DNA from: Planktomarina sp.
GTDB taxonomy: Bacteria; Pseudomonadota; Alphaproteobacteria; Rhodobacterales; Rhodobacteraceae
Assembly (NCBI GenBank): GCA_020629235.1
Contig: JAHDDS010000010.1
Span: 16,978 to 55,166 of the forward strand
DNA: 38,189 nt
Direction of reading: 5' to 3'
The translations under genes were made by a program, and so were the position numbers. Of this stretch, positions 26,380 to 34,184 are shown in pieces; position 1 is the first letter of the stretch; every line of letters begins with the position of its first letter. The notes under the pieces were generated by a model. That model saw only the letters and a list, made by a program, of their open reading frames with translations. It had not been told where the DNA came from and ran no database searches.

Positions 26380-28076
26380 GCTTTTGCCCTTTCCATTTCA
26401 TAACCCAATGCTTTTTGCGGTGACCAACGCATCAGCAAGACAGCGCGCGACAACGCAATTCCATTCCAAGCCAGCCAGAACACATTCACCACAAGCATGG
26501 ACAAAGTGTGGTCCCGCGATCCGGCGATATGGGCCGCAATCCCGTAGACGGCGGCCGCTGCAAACACAGCCAGAAGGGACAAATGCGGCCACAAAAACCG
26601 CAACGCATTTTGGCCATCCAACGTCTTGGGCGTGGGCTTGAACCCAATCTTTTTGCGGCGAACCACCAGGGAAATGGCGTATAAAACGAACGGCAGCCCC
26701 ATCAGGTTTGCGGCCCGTGCCGCATGGACATCATGCCCTTTCATCCCAAGGACAAGCGCCAATTCCAAAGCCACAAGAAAGGGCACCAGGTGCAAGAAGA
26801 ATTCAACAGAATAGCTGTTCACCGGCGCGATGCCAGTGAACAATGCGAAGACCGGTGCCAGCAGCAAAAACGTGAAGGGGATCACCGCGAAATAGGACCA
26901 AAACGTCGCCAGATAGTGCAGCCCAATGCGCCACGGTATTTGCAACAAGCGCGACCAGAAACGATTGACGGCGATATCAATGCTGCCCCCCGAATACTTC
27001 AGGTTTTGCGCGGCCCAGGCCTCAACACTCCAAGGTGAAAGCATCCGGGCTTCCACTTGGGGATGGTACACAGATGTCCAGCCGTGGGCGTGCATATCGA
27101 TGGACGTCAAAATATCCTCGGATACGTGAAACCGGAACGGCTGTACGGGGGCGCGATGATCGGGATTAACCCCGGTTCGCGTTTTTAAGGCCACATCAAA
27201 CAGTGCCTCGCGCCGGTGAATGGACGCCGCACCGCAACAAAAACTTGCGCCATGGCGGTCCCGGCGGCGTTGAATAATATCGAAAAAGATTTGAGACGCG
27301 GACGCAAACGGGTCGTGCCCAATTTTCCACCATCCCATCCATTTCGTCCAAAACGGTTCACGCCCTTCCCCTTTTCTTTCCCCCAAACCACGTCCCTGCG
27401 GGACATCGCAAAACCAATGCGGCGTTTGCACCCAGGCCACCTTGGGGTCTTGAAAATAGCCCAGCGTGTTTTCCAAAAACGTCGCAAAAAAGCGTGTGTC
27501 AGCATCGGCCACCACGACGAACGCCCCGTCGGTGTGCCACAATGCATTGCGCAAGTTGCCGGCTTTGAAGCCCAGATTGGATTGGCGGGCAAAGTACTGC
27601 ACGTCGTGTTTTTGCGCCAAAGCCGCCAAAGCCGGGCGGTTGCCGTCGTCCAAAATCGACAGCTGGACCGTCCAGCCGCGCGGCACGCGCATGGCCAGTG
27701 CGGCTTTAAGGCTGTCTTCCACCAAGCCTTCTGCTTCGTCATATGTTGTCAAAAAGACATCCACGCTTCGGGCTGATTTGGGCCGGGCCGCACTGGGGCG
27801 CGCGCGGGCGCGGGGGCGTTCTTCCCAGATGTCGTAAAAGAAGAGGAACGTGCCCAAAAACATCGCCAGCTCTGCCCCAAACATCAGGCCGGAAAACCAA
27901 GGCGCGTCGGGGTTGAAGCTGTGCTGATACCGCCAGTTCAAATACCAAAGGCCCAGTGTCAACGCGACGACAGCGCAGCACTGCCAGAAATATTGCATGC
28001 GCCCAGACAAGTGATCAAAATGTGCAGGATGGCGCTTGGGCAGCCACCGGTAATACAGGTCTGCGTCCTGTGTCAT
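26367..28076 (-). CDS. Processive family 2 glycosyltransferase, cellulose-synthase-like
   Basis: A 569-residue membrane protein. Two spans lie near the N-terminus (about 30-50 and 62-82), then a GT-A catalytic domain, then about five C-terminal spans. The UDP-binding and catalytic acids are present: LDDG (142-145), DADT (191-194) and SED (319-321, in place of the usual TED). The product-binding QxxRW motif reads QNLKY (357-361), so Arg and Trp are replaced by Lys and Tyr. Length and layout suit a BcsA-like or NdvB-like synthase that extrudes a beta-glycan. No PilZ domain is visible, so direct c-di-GMP control is not indicated. It overlaps the upstream fusion gene (ATGA) and the downstream DUF3131 gene. 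Confidence 0.88.
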   Translation of the reverse strand: MTQDADLYYRWLPKRHPAHFDHLSGRMQYFWQCCAVVALTLGLWYLNWRYQHSFNPDAPWFSGLMFGAELAMFLGTFLFFYDIWEERPRARARPSAARPKSARSVDVFLTTYDEAEGLVEDSLKAALAMRVPRGWTVQLSILDDGNRPALAALAQKHDVQYFARQSNLGFKAGNLRNALWHTDGAFVVVADADTRFFATFLENTLGYFQDPKVAWVQTPHWFCDVPQGRGLGERKGEGREPFWTKWMGWWKIGHDPFASASQIFFDIIQRRRDRHGASFCCGAASIHRREALFDVALKTRTGVNPDHRAPVQPFRFHVSEDILTSIDMHAHGWTSVYHPQVEARMLSPWSVEAWAAQNLKYSGGSIDIAVNRFWSRLLQIPWRIGLHYLATFWSYFAVIPFTFLLLAPVFALFTGIAPVNSYSVEFFLHLVPFLVALELALVLGMKGHDVHAARAANLMGLPFVLYAISLVVRRKKIGFKPTPKTLDGQNALRFLWPHLSLLAVFAAAAVYGIAAHIAGSRDHTLSMLVVNVFWLAWNGIALSRAVLLMRWSPQKALGYEMERAKACIA

Positions 28077-29422
28077 GCCGTACGCCCCAGGGGAAATTCA
28101 ACAACCGTCTGTTCGGCGGGTGCCCTGGATGGCCCAGACAATGCCATAAGGTTCAGCGGCAAAGTCTTCGCCAGACCATAGTCCATCGCCCAGTCGCGCC
28201 CCACCAACATGCGATCGACCCAAAGGCCGTGGCCCACCACAGTGCCGGGCCCAATCCAAGACGCCGTCACCGAAGTATTGCGCCCGATCTTTGCGCCGCG
28301 TTCCAAAATGACCGGTCCCGACAGAACGCTGTTTTCGTGGACATCCACAGCGGGTCCCACCACGGTTTGCGGCGAAAGGTCAGCCGATGGATGCACGCGG
28401 GCGCTGCGGTGCACCCGTGCGCCCGTCCGCCATTTCAGATACCCGTCCGCCATGCAGCCGTCCTGGCCATCCTGGGCCACCACGAAATCAAAAAACCCTT
28501 GGGCGGAGGTGACAGGCCACACCTGTGCCGTGTGATGCACCCCGGACGTTGTCCCCATCACCCGCTCCAGTCGTTGGGTCGCCTGCCCCAGCGGGCTGTC
28601 GGGCAACCCCGTCCCCATCGTCATCGCGCGTTGGGACAGCATCGTTATCGCGTTGTGATCTTTTTGACCAACTGTTGTGACGTCCGCGCCCGCTTCGCAG
28701 CCCAGCTGATTTGTCACTTCTTGGGACGTTGCGACCACCAACGGGTCGATGACCAGGCAGTCCCCCGCCCAGCCAAAGCCTTGGTCCCAAGCATCCTGCA
28801 CGGCACGCCAGGCCGAAGTTTGTCCAAACGGGCACGCCCGATGGAACCGCAGATTGCAAAACGACGGTTTGACGTGCAACGCCGCATCGCGCACCTGACC
28901 GGCCCCCGGGCCGACGCTGACCGTTATGTTTGTAACCCCCAAGGCCACCACAGTATCAAACGCCCGCTGCAACAGGGACTTGCCGCCGAAGCGCAGCAAA
29001 ACGGGCGGCAGATGAGACCCCAATGGCCCCAAAAGCGGCGCGCTTTGATGGGCCAATATAACGGCATGCACCCCAATCCTGGCCGCACGCAATACGTCTG
29101 GCTTTTTCAGCAGATCTTTCGCGTGCGCCGCGACATAAACGTGTCGATCAATGCCCAACTCCTGCAATTGGGTGCGCACTGGCGCCCGCGCGGCCACACC
29201 CGTCACCATCCCTTTGCCCACAGTTGTGACCGCTTCCAAAAGACTGGCCAATTCGCTGTGGCGCAGGGTCGACAGATTTGGAAAATCAAGAACCAACGCC
29301 GCCATACCGTCCGCTTTCGCCCTTTGGGTTGCGTCCATGATCGCCGCGCACAAAGACCGCGCCAGAGATCTTGAAAAGGTAACGTGGCGGATCTTACCTT
29401 GGTCCTTCACCAGATGGGTCAT
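28073..29422 (-). CDS. STAS-like / degenerate nucleotidyltransferase / beta-helix fusion protein
   Basis: A 449-residue protein starting at ATG 29422 with AGGAAAGGA upstream. Residues about 1-108 read as a STAS-type anti-sigma-antagonist-like domain (AALVLDFPNLSTLRHSELASLLEA). Residues about 117-300 resemble sugar-phosphate nucleotidyltransferases: GVHAVILA, GGKSLLQRAFDTVVALGVTNITVSVG and GDCLVIDP. The usual GxGTRxxPLT...PK loop reads HQSAPLLGPLGSHLPPVLL, so the catalytic Arg and Lys are missing. Residues about 350-430 have hexapeptide-like repeats (RVHPSADLSPQTVVGPAVDVHENS and IGPGTVVG). It is coupled by ATGA overlaps to the acyltransferase and GT2 genes. Perhaps it is a regulatory or scaffold relative of GalU-type enzymes; I do not know a characterised member. 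Confidence 0.7.
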   Translation of the reverse strand: MTHLVKDQGKIRHVTFSRSLARSLCAAIMDATQRAKADGMAALVLDFPNLSTLRHSELASLLEAVTTVGKGMVTGVAARAPVRTQLQELGIDRHVYVAAHAKDLLKKPDVLRAARIGVHAVILAHQSAPLLGPLGSHLPPVLLRFGGKSLLQRAFDTVVALGVTNITVSVGPGAGQVRDAALHVKPSFCNLRFHRACPFGQTSAWRAVQDAWDQGFGWAGDCLVIDPLVVATSQEVTNQLGCEAGADVTTVGQKDHNAITMLSQRAMTMGTGLPDSPLGQATQRLERVMGTTSGVHHTAQVWPVTSAQGFFDFVVAQDGQDGCMADGYLKWRTGARVHRSARVHPSADLSPQTVVGPAVDVHENSVLSGPVILERGAKIGRNTSVTASWIGPGTVVGHGLWVDRMLVGRDWAMDYGLAKTLPLNLMALSGPSRAPAEQTVVEFPLGRTA

Positions 29423-30546
29423 GCCGTTTGTCCTTTCCTGACAGCGCCAAAGCGGATGGGACGGGGCAACGGCCCCAAGCCAATGGTCCAAGCCAAGGCG
29501 CGCATTTTTTCCAAAAGCCGCACGAAGAACAGGGTGCAAAACACGCCAACGGTGATTTTGACCCCCACCAAAACGATGGGTGCGACCGTCCATTGGCGCG
29601 TGGCGATTTCCACCAAATCAAGGAAAATGGGGTGGCACAGATAAATCCCGAAGGAATATTTTGCCACCGCACTGAACCACAGCGGCCAAGTTTCCGCCCG
29701 CGCCATGAAGGCAGCCCCAAACAGTACCAACGGCATCAGAAAATCCGCCCAGAAGCCGGGGGTAAAATGAAACGGCCAACTGCCTGTCTGCGCGGTCAAA
29801 ACTGTGGCATAAAGTTTGATGGCGAACAGCCCGCCGCCGCTGATCATCAAAACGGGCCACCAGGATTTGCCAAAGATATTGCGCTGCCACAGCCCATACA
29901 ACGCGCCAGCCGCCATACCGTATCCGCAATAGGTCAAAATTTTCACGCCCCGCAGCCAAAACGACAGCATTTCGTGGTCGTAAAAGTGGCCCCACAAGTA
30001 CCCGTCGGCCCAACGCTTGATCACCAAACCCAACAGAACCATCAGTCCCAAGATCGGCCATTTTGCGGCCAGTCGAAACAGCGGGAAAAACAGCAGCAAC
30101 CCAAACAGGGTCGGAATGAAATGCATGTGATATTTGGACGTCCCTAAGATCACATATTCAACCCAGACCCAGGGCGACTGCAATTGCTGCCAAAGCCAGG
30201 CGTCATACCCAAAATGCCAAGCCTTATGCAGGGAATAGAACGCGTAAAACACCGTCCAAAATGCGAACGGCAGCAGAAGGCGGCGCGCCTGTTGGCTGAT
30301 GCTGGCCAGATACCCGCGCGGGCGCGTGTCCAAAGCCATCAACAGCAAAAAGATAGAGATGATCAAAAACAATTCCGTCCGGGCGGTATAGATCACGGCA
30401 CGCAACAAAAGTGGGGCCAGCCGGTCCGTAAATTCCGCGTCGGGAAAGGGTTGGCCCGCTGCGTCACTGGTGGCGTGTAATCCCACCATGGACACGCCCG
30501 CCGTCAGGCGCAAAGCGTCTATCCAAGTTTGTCTTTGCGCTGTCAT
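29419..30546 (-). CDS. Acyltransferase 3 family membrane protein (polysaccharide O-acylation)
   Basis: A 375-residue protein with about ten membrane spans. The N-terminus RQTWIDALRLTAGVSMVGLHA matches the acyltransferase 3/OafA pattern (xxDxLRxxAxxxVxxxH), and SFGIYLCHPIFLDLV is the conserved late segment. GGAGG lies about six bases before the ATG. It is first in the leftward operon and overlaps the next gene by four bases. It probably adds acetyl or succinyl groups to the glycan made by the GT2 enzyme. Confidence 0.88.
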   Translation of the reverse strand: MTAQRQTWIDALRLTAGVSMVGLHATSDAAGQPFPDAEFTDRLAPLLLRAVIYTARTELFLIISIFLLLMALDTRPRGYLASISQQARRLLLPFAFWTVFYAFYSLHKAWHFGYDAWLWQQLQSPWVWVEYVILGTSKYHMHFIPTLFGLLLFFPLFRLAAKWPILGLMVLLGLVIKRWADGYLWGHFYDHEMLSFWLRGVKILTYCGYGMAAGALYGLWQRNIFGKSWWPVLMISGGGLFAIKLYATVLTAQTGSWPFHFTPGFWADFLMPLVLFGAAFMARAETWPLWFSAVAKYSFGIYLCHPIFLDLVEIATRQWTVAPIVLVGVKITVGVFCTLFFVRLLEKMRALAWTIGLGPLPRPIRFGAVRKGQTA

Positions 30547-30608
30547 CCCGCCCTCCGCTTTCGAATTGGAACTTGGCTGATCGCGCTAAACAAACCATGA
30601 ACATATAA

Positions 30609-30632
30609 CGATTTTTTCGTCAGCGATTTTTT
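30609..30632. promoter_or_regulatory. Direct repeat between the divergent OmpA and polysaccharide genes
   Basis: CGATTTTTT occurs at 30609-30617 and again at 30624-30632, a 15-base period. The first copy is also part of ACGA-TTTTTT-CGT. Lying in the shared upstream region, it may bind a regulator of one or both transcripts. No regulator is known to me for this sequence. Confidence 0.3.
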
Positions 30633-30672
30633 AAGACCTGGGCCCTACAACAGTCGCAGGAGGACCGGAGAG

Positions 30673-31164
30673 ATGAATAAAAAGTTTCTGTTTTTTGCCT
30701 GCATATTTTTGGCAACTTGGGCCGCCCCCAGCACCGCAGACCGACAAGACTGTGGGGATTATGCGGGGTGCACTGTCGAAGCGGCCCTGGCGGCTTTGCC
30801 CCCGTCAGCGCGTGAAAGCCATGTCTTTTTTCCCGAAGGTGGCAGCCACTTGGACAATGCGGCCCAAGCGCAGTTGACGCTTTTGGTGGATGCGCTGCGA
30901 TCGCCATTGTTGACCGATACATGTTTGCGATTGGAAGGTCATGCGGACCCCGGCGGGCCAGAAGATGTCAACCTGCGCATTTCTTGGTTGCGGGCGGAAG
31001 CCGTGCATCAGTATTTGGCCGATGCCATGGGCGGCGATCTGCCGTCCATTGAATTGGCGGCCTTCGGCGAAAGCAAACCCATGAAAGATCTTCCAAAAAC
31101 CAGCATTTTGCATCGGCGGGTCGCTTTGATGGCCCGCACCTGCCCCGGTGCGCCCGGCGGCTGA
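30673..31164 (+). CDS. Small exported OmpA-domain protein
   Basis: A 163-residue protein with a signal peptide (MNKKFLFFACIFLATWAAPSTA). The C-terminal OmpA-like peptidoglycan-binding domain shows LRLEGHADPGG and the NLRISWLRAEAVHQYLADA helix that replaces the usual NxxLSxxRAxxV. AGGAGG lies nine bases before ATG. It is divergent from the polysaccharide operon (126 bases between starts) and may anchor that system to the wall. Two cysteines near the N-terminus (DCGDYAGC) could form a disulfide. Confidence 0.85.
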   Translation: MNKKFLFFACIFLATWAAPSTADRQDCGDYAGCTVEAALAALPPSARESHVFFPEGGSHLDNAAQAQLTLLVDALRSPLLTDTCLRLEGHADPGGPEDVNLRISWLRAEAVHQYLADAMGGDLPSIELAAFGESKPMKDLPKTSILHRRVALMARTCPGAPGG

Positions 31165-31178
31165 AGAAAACCCGATGT

Positions 31179-32252
31179 TTATATCAGCACGGCTTGCCCG
31201 GTTCGCGCACTTTCTTGGGCGGCCAAGCCAAGTGCCACGGCGGCGGCCCCGTCGCCCAAAGTGACTTCGACCGGGCCTTGGCCCAAAGCAGCGGCGCGGA
31301 ATTTTTGGTGTTGATAAAAGGTGGACCCATTGTGATCGCCTGCGGCAAGAATGGCCGGGTCCACGGGAATGTCTTCGCGAAGCGGCCCGCGTGGGTCCCG
31401 CGGGGACACGATCAACTGCGGCGTGGGCGGCGTGCCCAAGTGGTCCGGCCAGAACCGCCCCGGCCCCGGCACAAGACATTCGATCTTGCCTTTGGGTCCC
31501 ACGCCCGAAATCTCTTCTTGATATGTGCTGCCTTCGGCAAACATGCATAATTCCAGCATCGCGCGCATGCCATTGGCAAAATCCACCAGAACATATCCGT
31601 GATCCCAGATGTCCGGCGTCTGTCCGTCATAGACTTCTGCGACATGGTTGTGCGCCTGCCCCGCGCTGGCCATCACCCGCACCGCTTCTGCACCCGTTGC
31701 AAGCCGCATCAGGTCAAAGAAATGGCAGCATTTTTCCACCAATGTCCCGCCCGTGTTGCGATTGAAACGGTTCCAATCGCCGATCTTGGGCAAAAAAGGA
31801 AAGCGGTGTTCGCGAATGGACAGCATTTGAAGCCCCCCCGTCACCGACTTCTGGCGCGATAAAAAGGCGGCGACGGGCGGCATGTACCGGTATTCCATCG
31901 CAACCCAAACGGGCGCTTTGTAGTCGCGTGCAAAATGGGCCACGCGGGTTGCTTCTTCGCTGGCAGTATAAAGGGGTTTTTCCACCAAAATCGGCAGTGT
32001 TTTGCGCGCGGCGATGGCTTCCAGCTGGCCCAAATGAAGGTGATTGGGGCTGACAATCACCACCGCATCCACGGCGTCCACCACATCTTCCAGCGATGCC
32101 GCAACAGTGGCCCCACCCGCCAACTGTGCGGCGTGGGCGGCCAGATCGGGCACCGGGTCATACACGTGGGTGATCCGGGTGTCGTCCAGCAGGTTCACAT
32201 TCTGAATGTGTTCTTGGCCCATCATGCCACAGCCGATTAAACCGTATTTCAT
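31179..32252 (-). CDS. Gfo/Idh/MocA family oxidoreductase
   Basis: A 357-residue protein starting at ATG 32252, where GLIGCGMMGQEHI gives the Rossmann GxGxxG, with GAAGGAAG just upstream. The family EKP motif is in PILVEKPLY. The catalytic-region histidine lies in GGTLVEKCCHFFDL. It should act on a sugar or inositol derivative with NAD(P). It lies ten bases after the GntR gene and probably forms an operon with it. Opposite lies a monooxygenase/AKR/flavin reductase/TRAP set. Some Gfo/Idh relatives are NAD-dependent glycosidases, including sulfoquinovosidases, so glycoside cleavage is a second possibility. Confidence 0.85.
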   Translation of the reverse strand: MKYGLIGCGMMGQEHIQNVNLLDDTRITHVYDPVPDLAAHAAQLAGGATVAASLEDVVDAVDAVVIVSPNHLHLGQLEAIAARKTLPILVEKPLYTASEEATRVAHFARDYKAPVWVAMEYRYMPPVAAFLSRQKSVTGGLQMLSIREHRFPFLPKIGDWNRFNRNTGGTLVEKCCHFFDLMRLATGAEAVRVMASAGQAHNHVAEVYDGQTPDIWDHGYVLVDFANGMRAMLELCMFAEGSTYQEEISGVGPKGKIECLVPGPGRFWPDHLGTPPTPQLIVSPRDPRGPLREDIPVDPAILAAGDHNGSTFYQHQKFRAAALGQGPVEVTLGDGAAAVALGLAAQESARTGQAVLI

Positions 32253-32262
32253 TGTGCTTCCT

Positions 32263-32940
32263 TCATGCCAGCCGCGACAGATACCGCGCCGCGTCCGTGT
32301 CAAACCAAGTTGTGGAAATTTCCGTCAAAGCGCCGTCACGCGCCCAAGCCCGCCGGGTCACATGCCCGGCCTTATCTTGGTGGCCCAACCTGTTCCACGC
32401 GGGCCAGGGTGCAAGACCAACGCTGTCTTCAACATGGGTGATCCAAATGTCAAAACTTTCGCGATAGGTCAGGTATAAAGATTCCGACAACATGCCGTCA
32501 TCCAACGCCGCATCGGCGGGCAAGGCCGCAAAGATTTCTTCCAGCGCCACGGCCACCCCGTCCAAGGCCCGGATGCGCCGGATGCGCCAGGCCAGATCGA
32601 CGGCCAACGCTTTGGGGGCGGCACACCACGCCACATCGATGACTTGCGCTGTGGGCAGGCCCGAAGACCCAGGCCGTTCCAGCCGAAAGAATGCATAAAC
32701 CGACGCATCCCGATCCGCCTTCTGGACATAATTCCCAGACCCTTGAACCCGCCGCAAATGGCCGCGCGTTTCCAACTCGGCCAGGGATTTGCGCAATGTA
32801 CCCACGGAAATGCCCAAGTCAGCGGCCATGTCCCGTTCGGCTGGCAAGCGGCTGCCCACTGCGATGCGACCGGCCCGAATGTCGCGGGTCAGCGTTTCCG
32901 CAATAGCGATGTATTTGGGCAATGCGCCGGGATGGGACAT
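32263..32940 (-). CDS. GntR-family (HutC-type, UTRA) transcriptional regulator
   Basis: A 225-residue regulator starting at ATG 32940. The winged helix at residues about 5-70 includes RIAVGSRLPAERDMAADLGISVGTLRKSLAELETRGHLRRVQGSGNYV in separate conserved blocks. The C-terminal part (about 90-225) has the UTRA effector-domain pattern, ending in ITHVEDSVG...TTWFD. HutC-type members bind sugar or amine effectors. It is divergent from the monooxygenase gene; the shared region holds candidate operators. It likely controls both transcripts of the locus. Confidence 0.9.
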   Translation of the reverse strand: MSHPGALPKYIAIAETLTRDIRAGRIAVGSRLPAERDMAADLGISVGTLRKSLAELETRGHLRRVQGSGNYVQKADRDASVYAFFRLERPGSSGLPTAQVIDVAWCAAPKALAVDLAWRIRRIRALDGVAVALEEIFAALPADAALDDGMLSESLYLTYRESFDIWITHVEDSVGLAPWPAWNRLGHQDKAGHVTRRAWARDGALTEISTTWFDTDAARYLSRLA

Positions 32941-32955
32941 TTCTTTGGTCCAAAA

Positions 32956-32989
32956 TTGATACAGTATTGATGCACTCAAAACTTGATGC
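32956..32989. promoter_or_regulatory. Candidate GntR operators in the divergent region
   Basis: Three near-identical TTGAT(A/G)C words lie at 32956-32962, 32967-32973 and 32983-32989. The first two surround a perfect odd palindrome ATACAGTAT (32959-32967). They fall between the GntR start and the monooxygenase start, where autoregulatory sites of such regulators are expected. Confidence 0.45.
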
Positions 32990-33005
32990 TACGCAAGATG
33001 AAAAG

Positions 33006-34184
33006 ATGCGGCCTGCCAGGGGGGAATCGTTGACCGTTGTTCCAGTGACATCACCAGATCTGACCGGGGCCGAGGTGTCTTGGTTTTCGGCGCTGTGTTC
33101 CGATGACTATCAGTTCTTGGGGGTGCCTGATGGCGACCTGCGGTCCAGCTGGGCCCACTGCCGCGATATTTTGTTGGAAGCTGAACGGCAGGGGTTTCGC
33201 AACATTCTGTGCCCGTCATCCTTTCAGGTGGGCCAGGACACGCTGTCTTTTGTGGCCGGATGTGCCCCGTTGACGGACCGCATCAATATGCTGGCAGCCG
33301 TGCGGTGCGGGGAAATGCAACCCATCATGTTGGCCCGCACAATCGCCACGCTGGACCACATGTTGCAGGGGCGTTTGACGGTGAACATCATCTCCAGCGA
33401 CTTTCCCGGCGAAAAGGCGGACAGCGGCTTTCGATACCAACGCTCGCGCGAGGTGGTGGAGATTTTGAAGCAGGCCTGGACCCAGGACGAAATCAATTAC
33501 CAAGGCGACGTGTATCAGTTTGAAGGTCTGACAACCGATCCCGCCCGCCCGTATCAAACCGGGGGGCCGCTGCTGTATTTTGGGGGTTACAGCCCGGCAG
33601 CGTTGGATTTGTGCGGCCAGCACTGCGACGTATATTTGATGTGGCCAGAACCTAAAGAAAACATCGCCCAACGGATGAAAGACGTGAATGCGGTGGCGGA
33701 AAAATATGACCGCACATTGGATTACGGCCTGCGGGTGCACATGATCGTGCGCGACACAGAAGCCGAGGCAAAGGAATACGCTGAATATATCGCCAGTAAG
33801 TTGGACGATGATTACGGCAAGTTGATCCGCGACCGGGCCCATGACAGCACGTCCTTGGGCGTGGCCCATCAGGCCAAGGCGCGCGAATTGGCGGACAAGT
33901 ATGGATACGTGGAACCGCACCTGTGGACCGGCGTGGGCCGGGCCCGGTCTGGGTGTGGCGCGGCATTGGTGGGATCGGCCGATCAGGTGCTGTCTGAAAT
34001 CGAAGACTACAAAAAGATGGGCATTCGGGCCTTTATTTTCTCGGGCTATCCGCACATTGACGAATGCAAGCATTTTGGCCGCCTGGTGATGCCGCATCTG
34101 GACACTGCGTCCCTGCCGCACGCCTATGGCCGGGTGCCGTCTGACACACCAAACACGCCCTTGGGCGTAGGAGACCGCCGCTGA
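33006..34184 (+). CDS. SsuD-like FMN-dependent monooxygenase (LLM class)
   Basis: A 392-residue luciferase-like monooxygenase. Candidate starts are ATG 32970 and ATG 33006. I choose the latter because the first lies deep in the divergent control region. It closely follows the alkanesulfonate monooxygenase pattern, with GFRNILCPSSF, GRLTVNIISSDFPGEKADSG, TTDPARPYQTGGPLLYFGGYSPAALDL and ALVGSADQVLSEIEDYKKMGIRAFIFSGYPHIDE. Such enzymes take reduced FMN and O2 and oxidise a C-S bond, releasing sulfite and an aldehyde. The flavin reductase it needs is two genes downstream, with one-base overlaps throughout. The order monooxygenase, AKR, flavin reductase matches the sulfoquinovose monooxygenase pathway (SmoC, SmoB, SmoA). 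Confidence 0.88.
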   Translation: MRPARGESLTVVPVTSPDLTGAEVSWFSALCSDDYQFLGVPDGDLRSSWAHCRDILLEAERQGFRNILCPSSFQVGQDTLSFVAGCAPLTDRINMLAAVRCGEMQPIMLARTIATLDHMLQGRLTVNIISSDFPGEKADSGFRYQRSREVVEILKQAWTQDEINYQGDVYQFEGLTTDPARPYQTGGPLLYFGGYSPAALDLCGQHCDVYLMWPEPKENIAQRMKDVNAVAEKYDRTLDYGLRVHMIVRDTEAEAKEYAEYIASKLDDDYGKLIRDRAHDSTSLGVAHQAKARELADKYGYVEPHLWTGVGRARSGCGAALVGSADQVLSEIEDYKKMGIRAFIFSGYPHIDECKHFGRLVMPHLDTASLPHAYGRVPSDTPNTPLGVGDRR

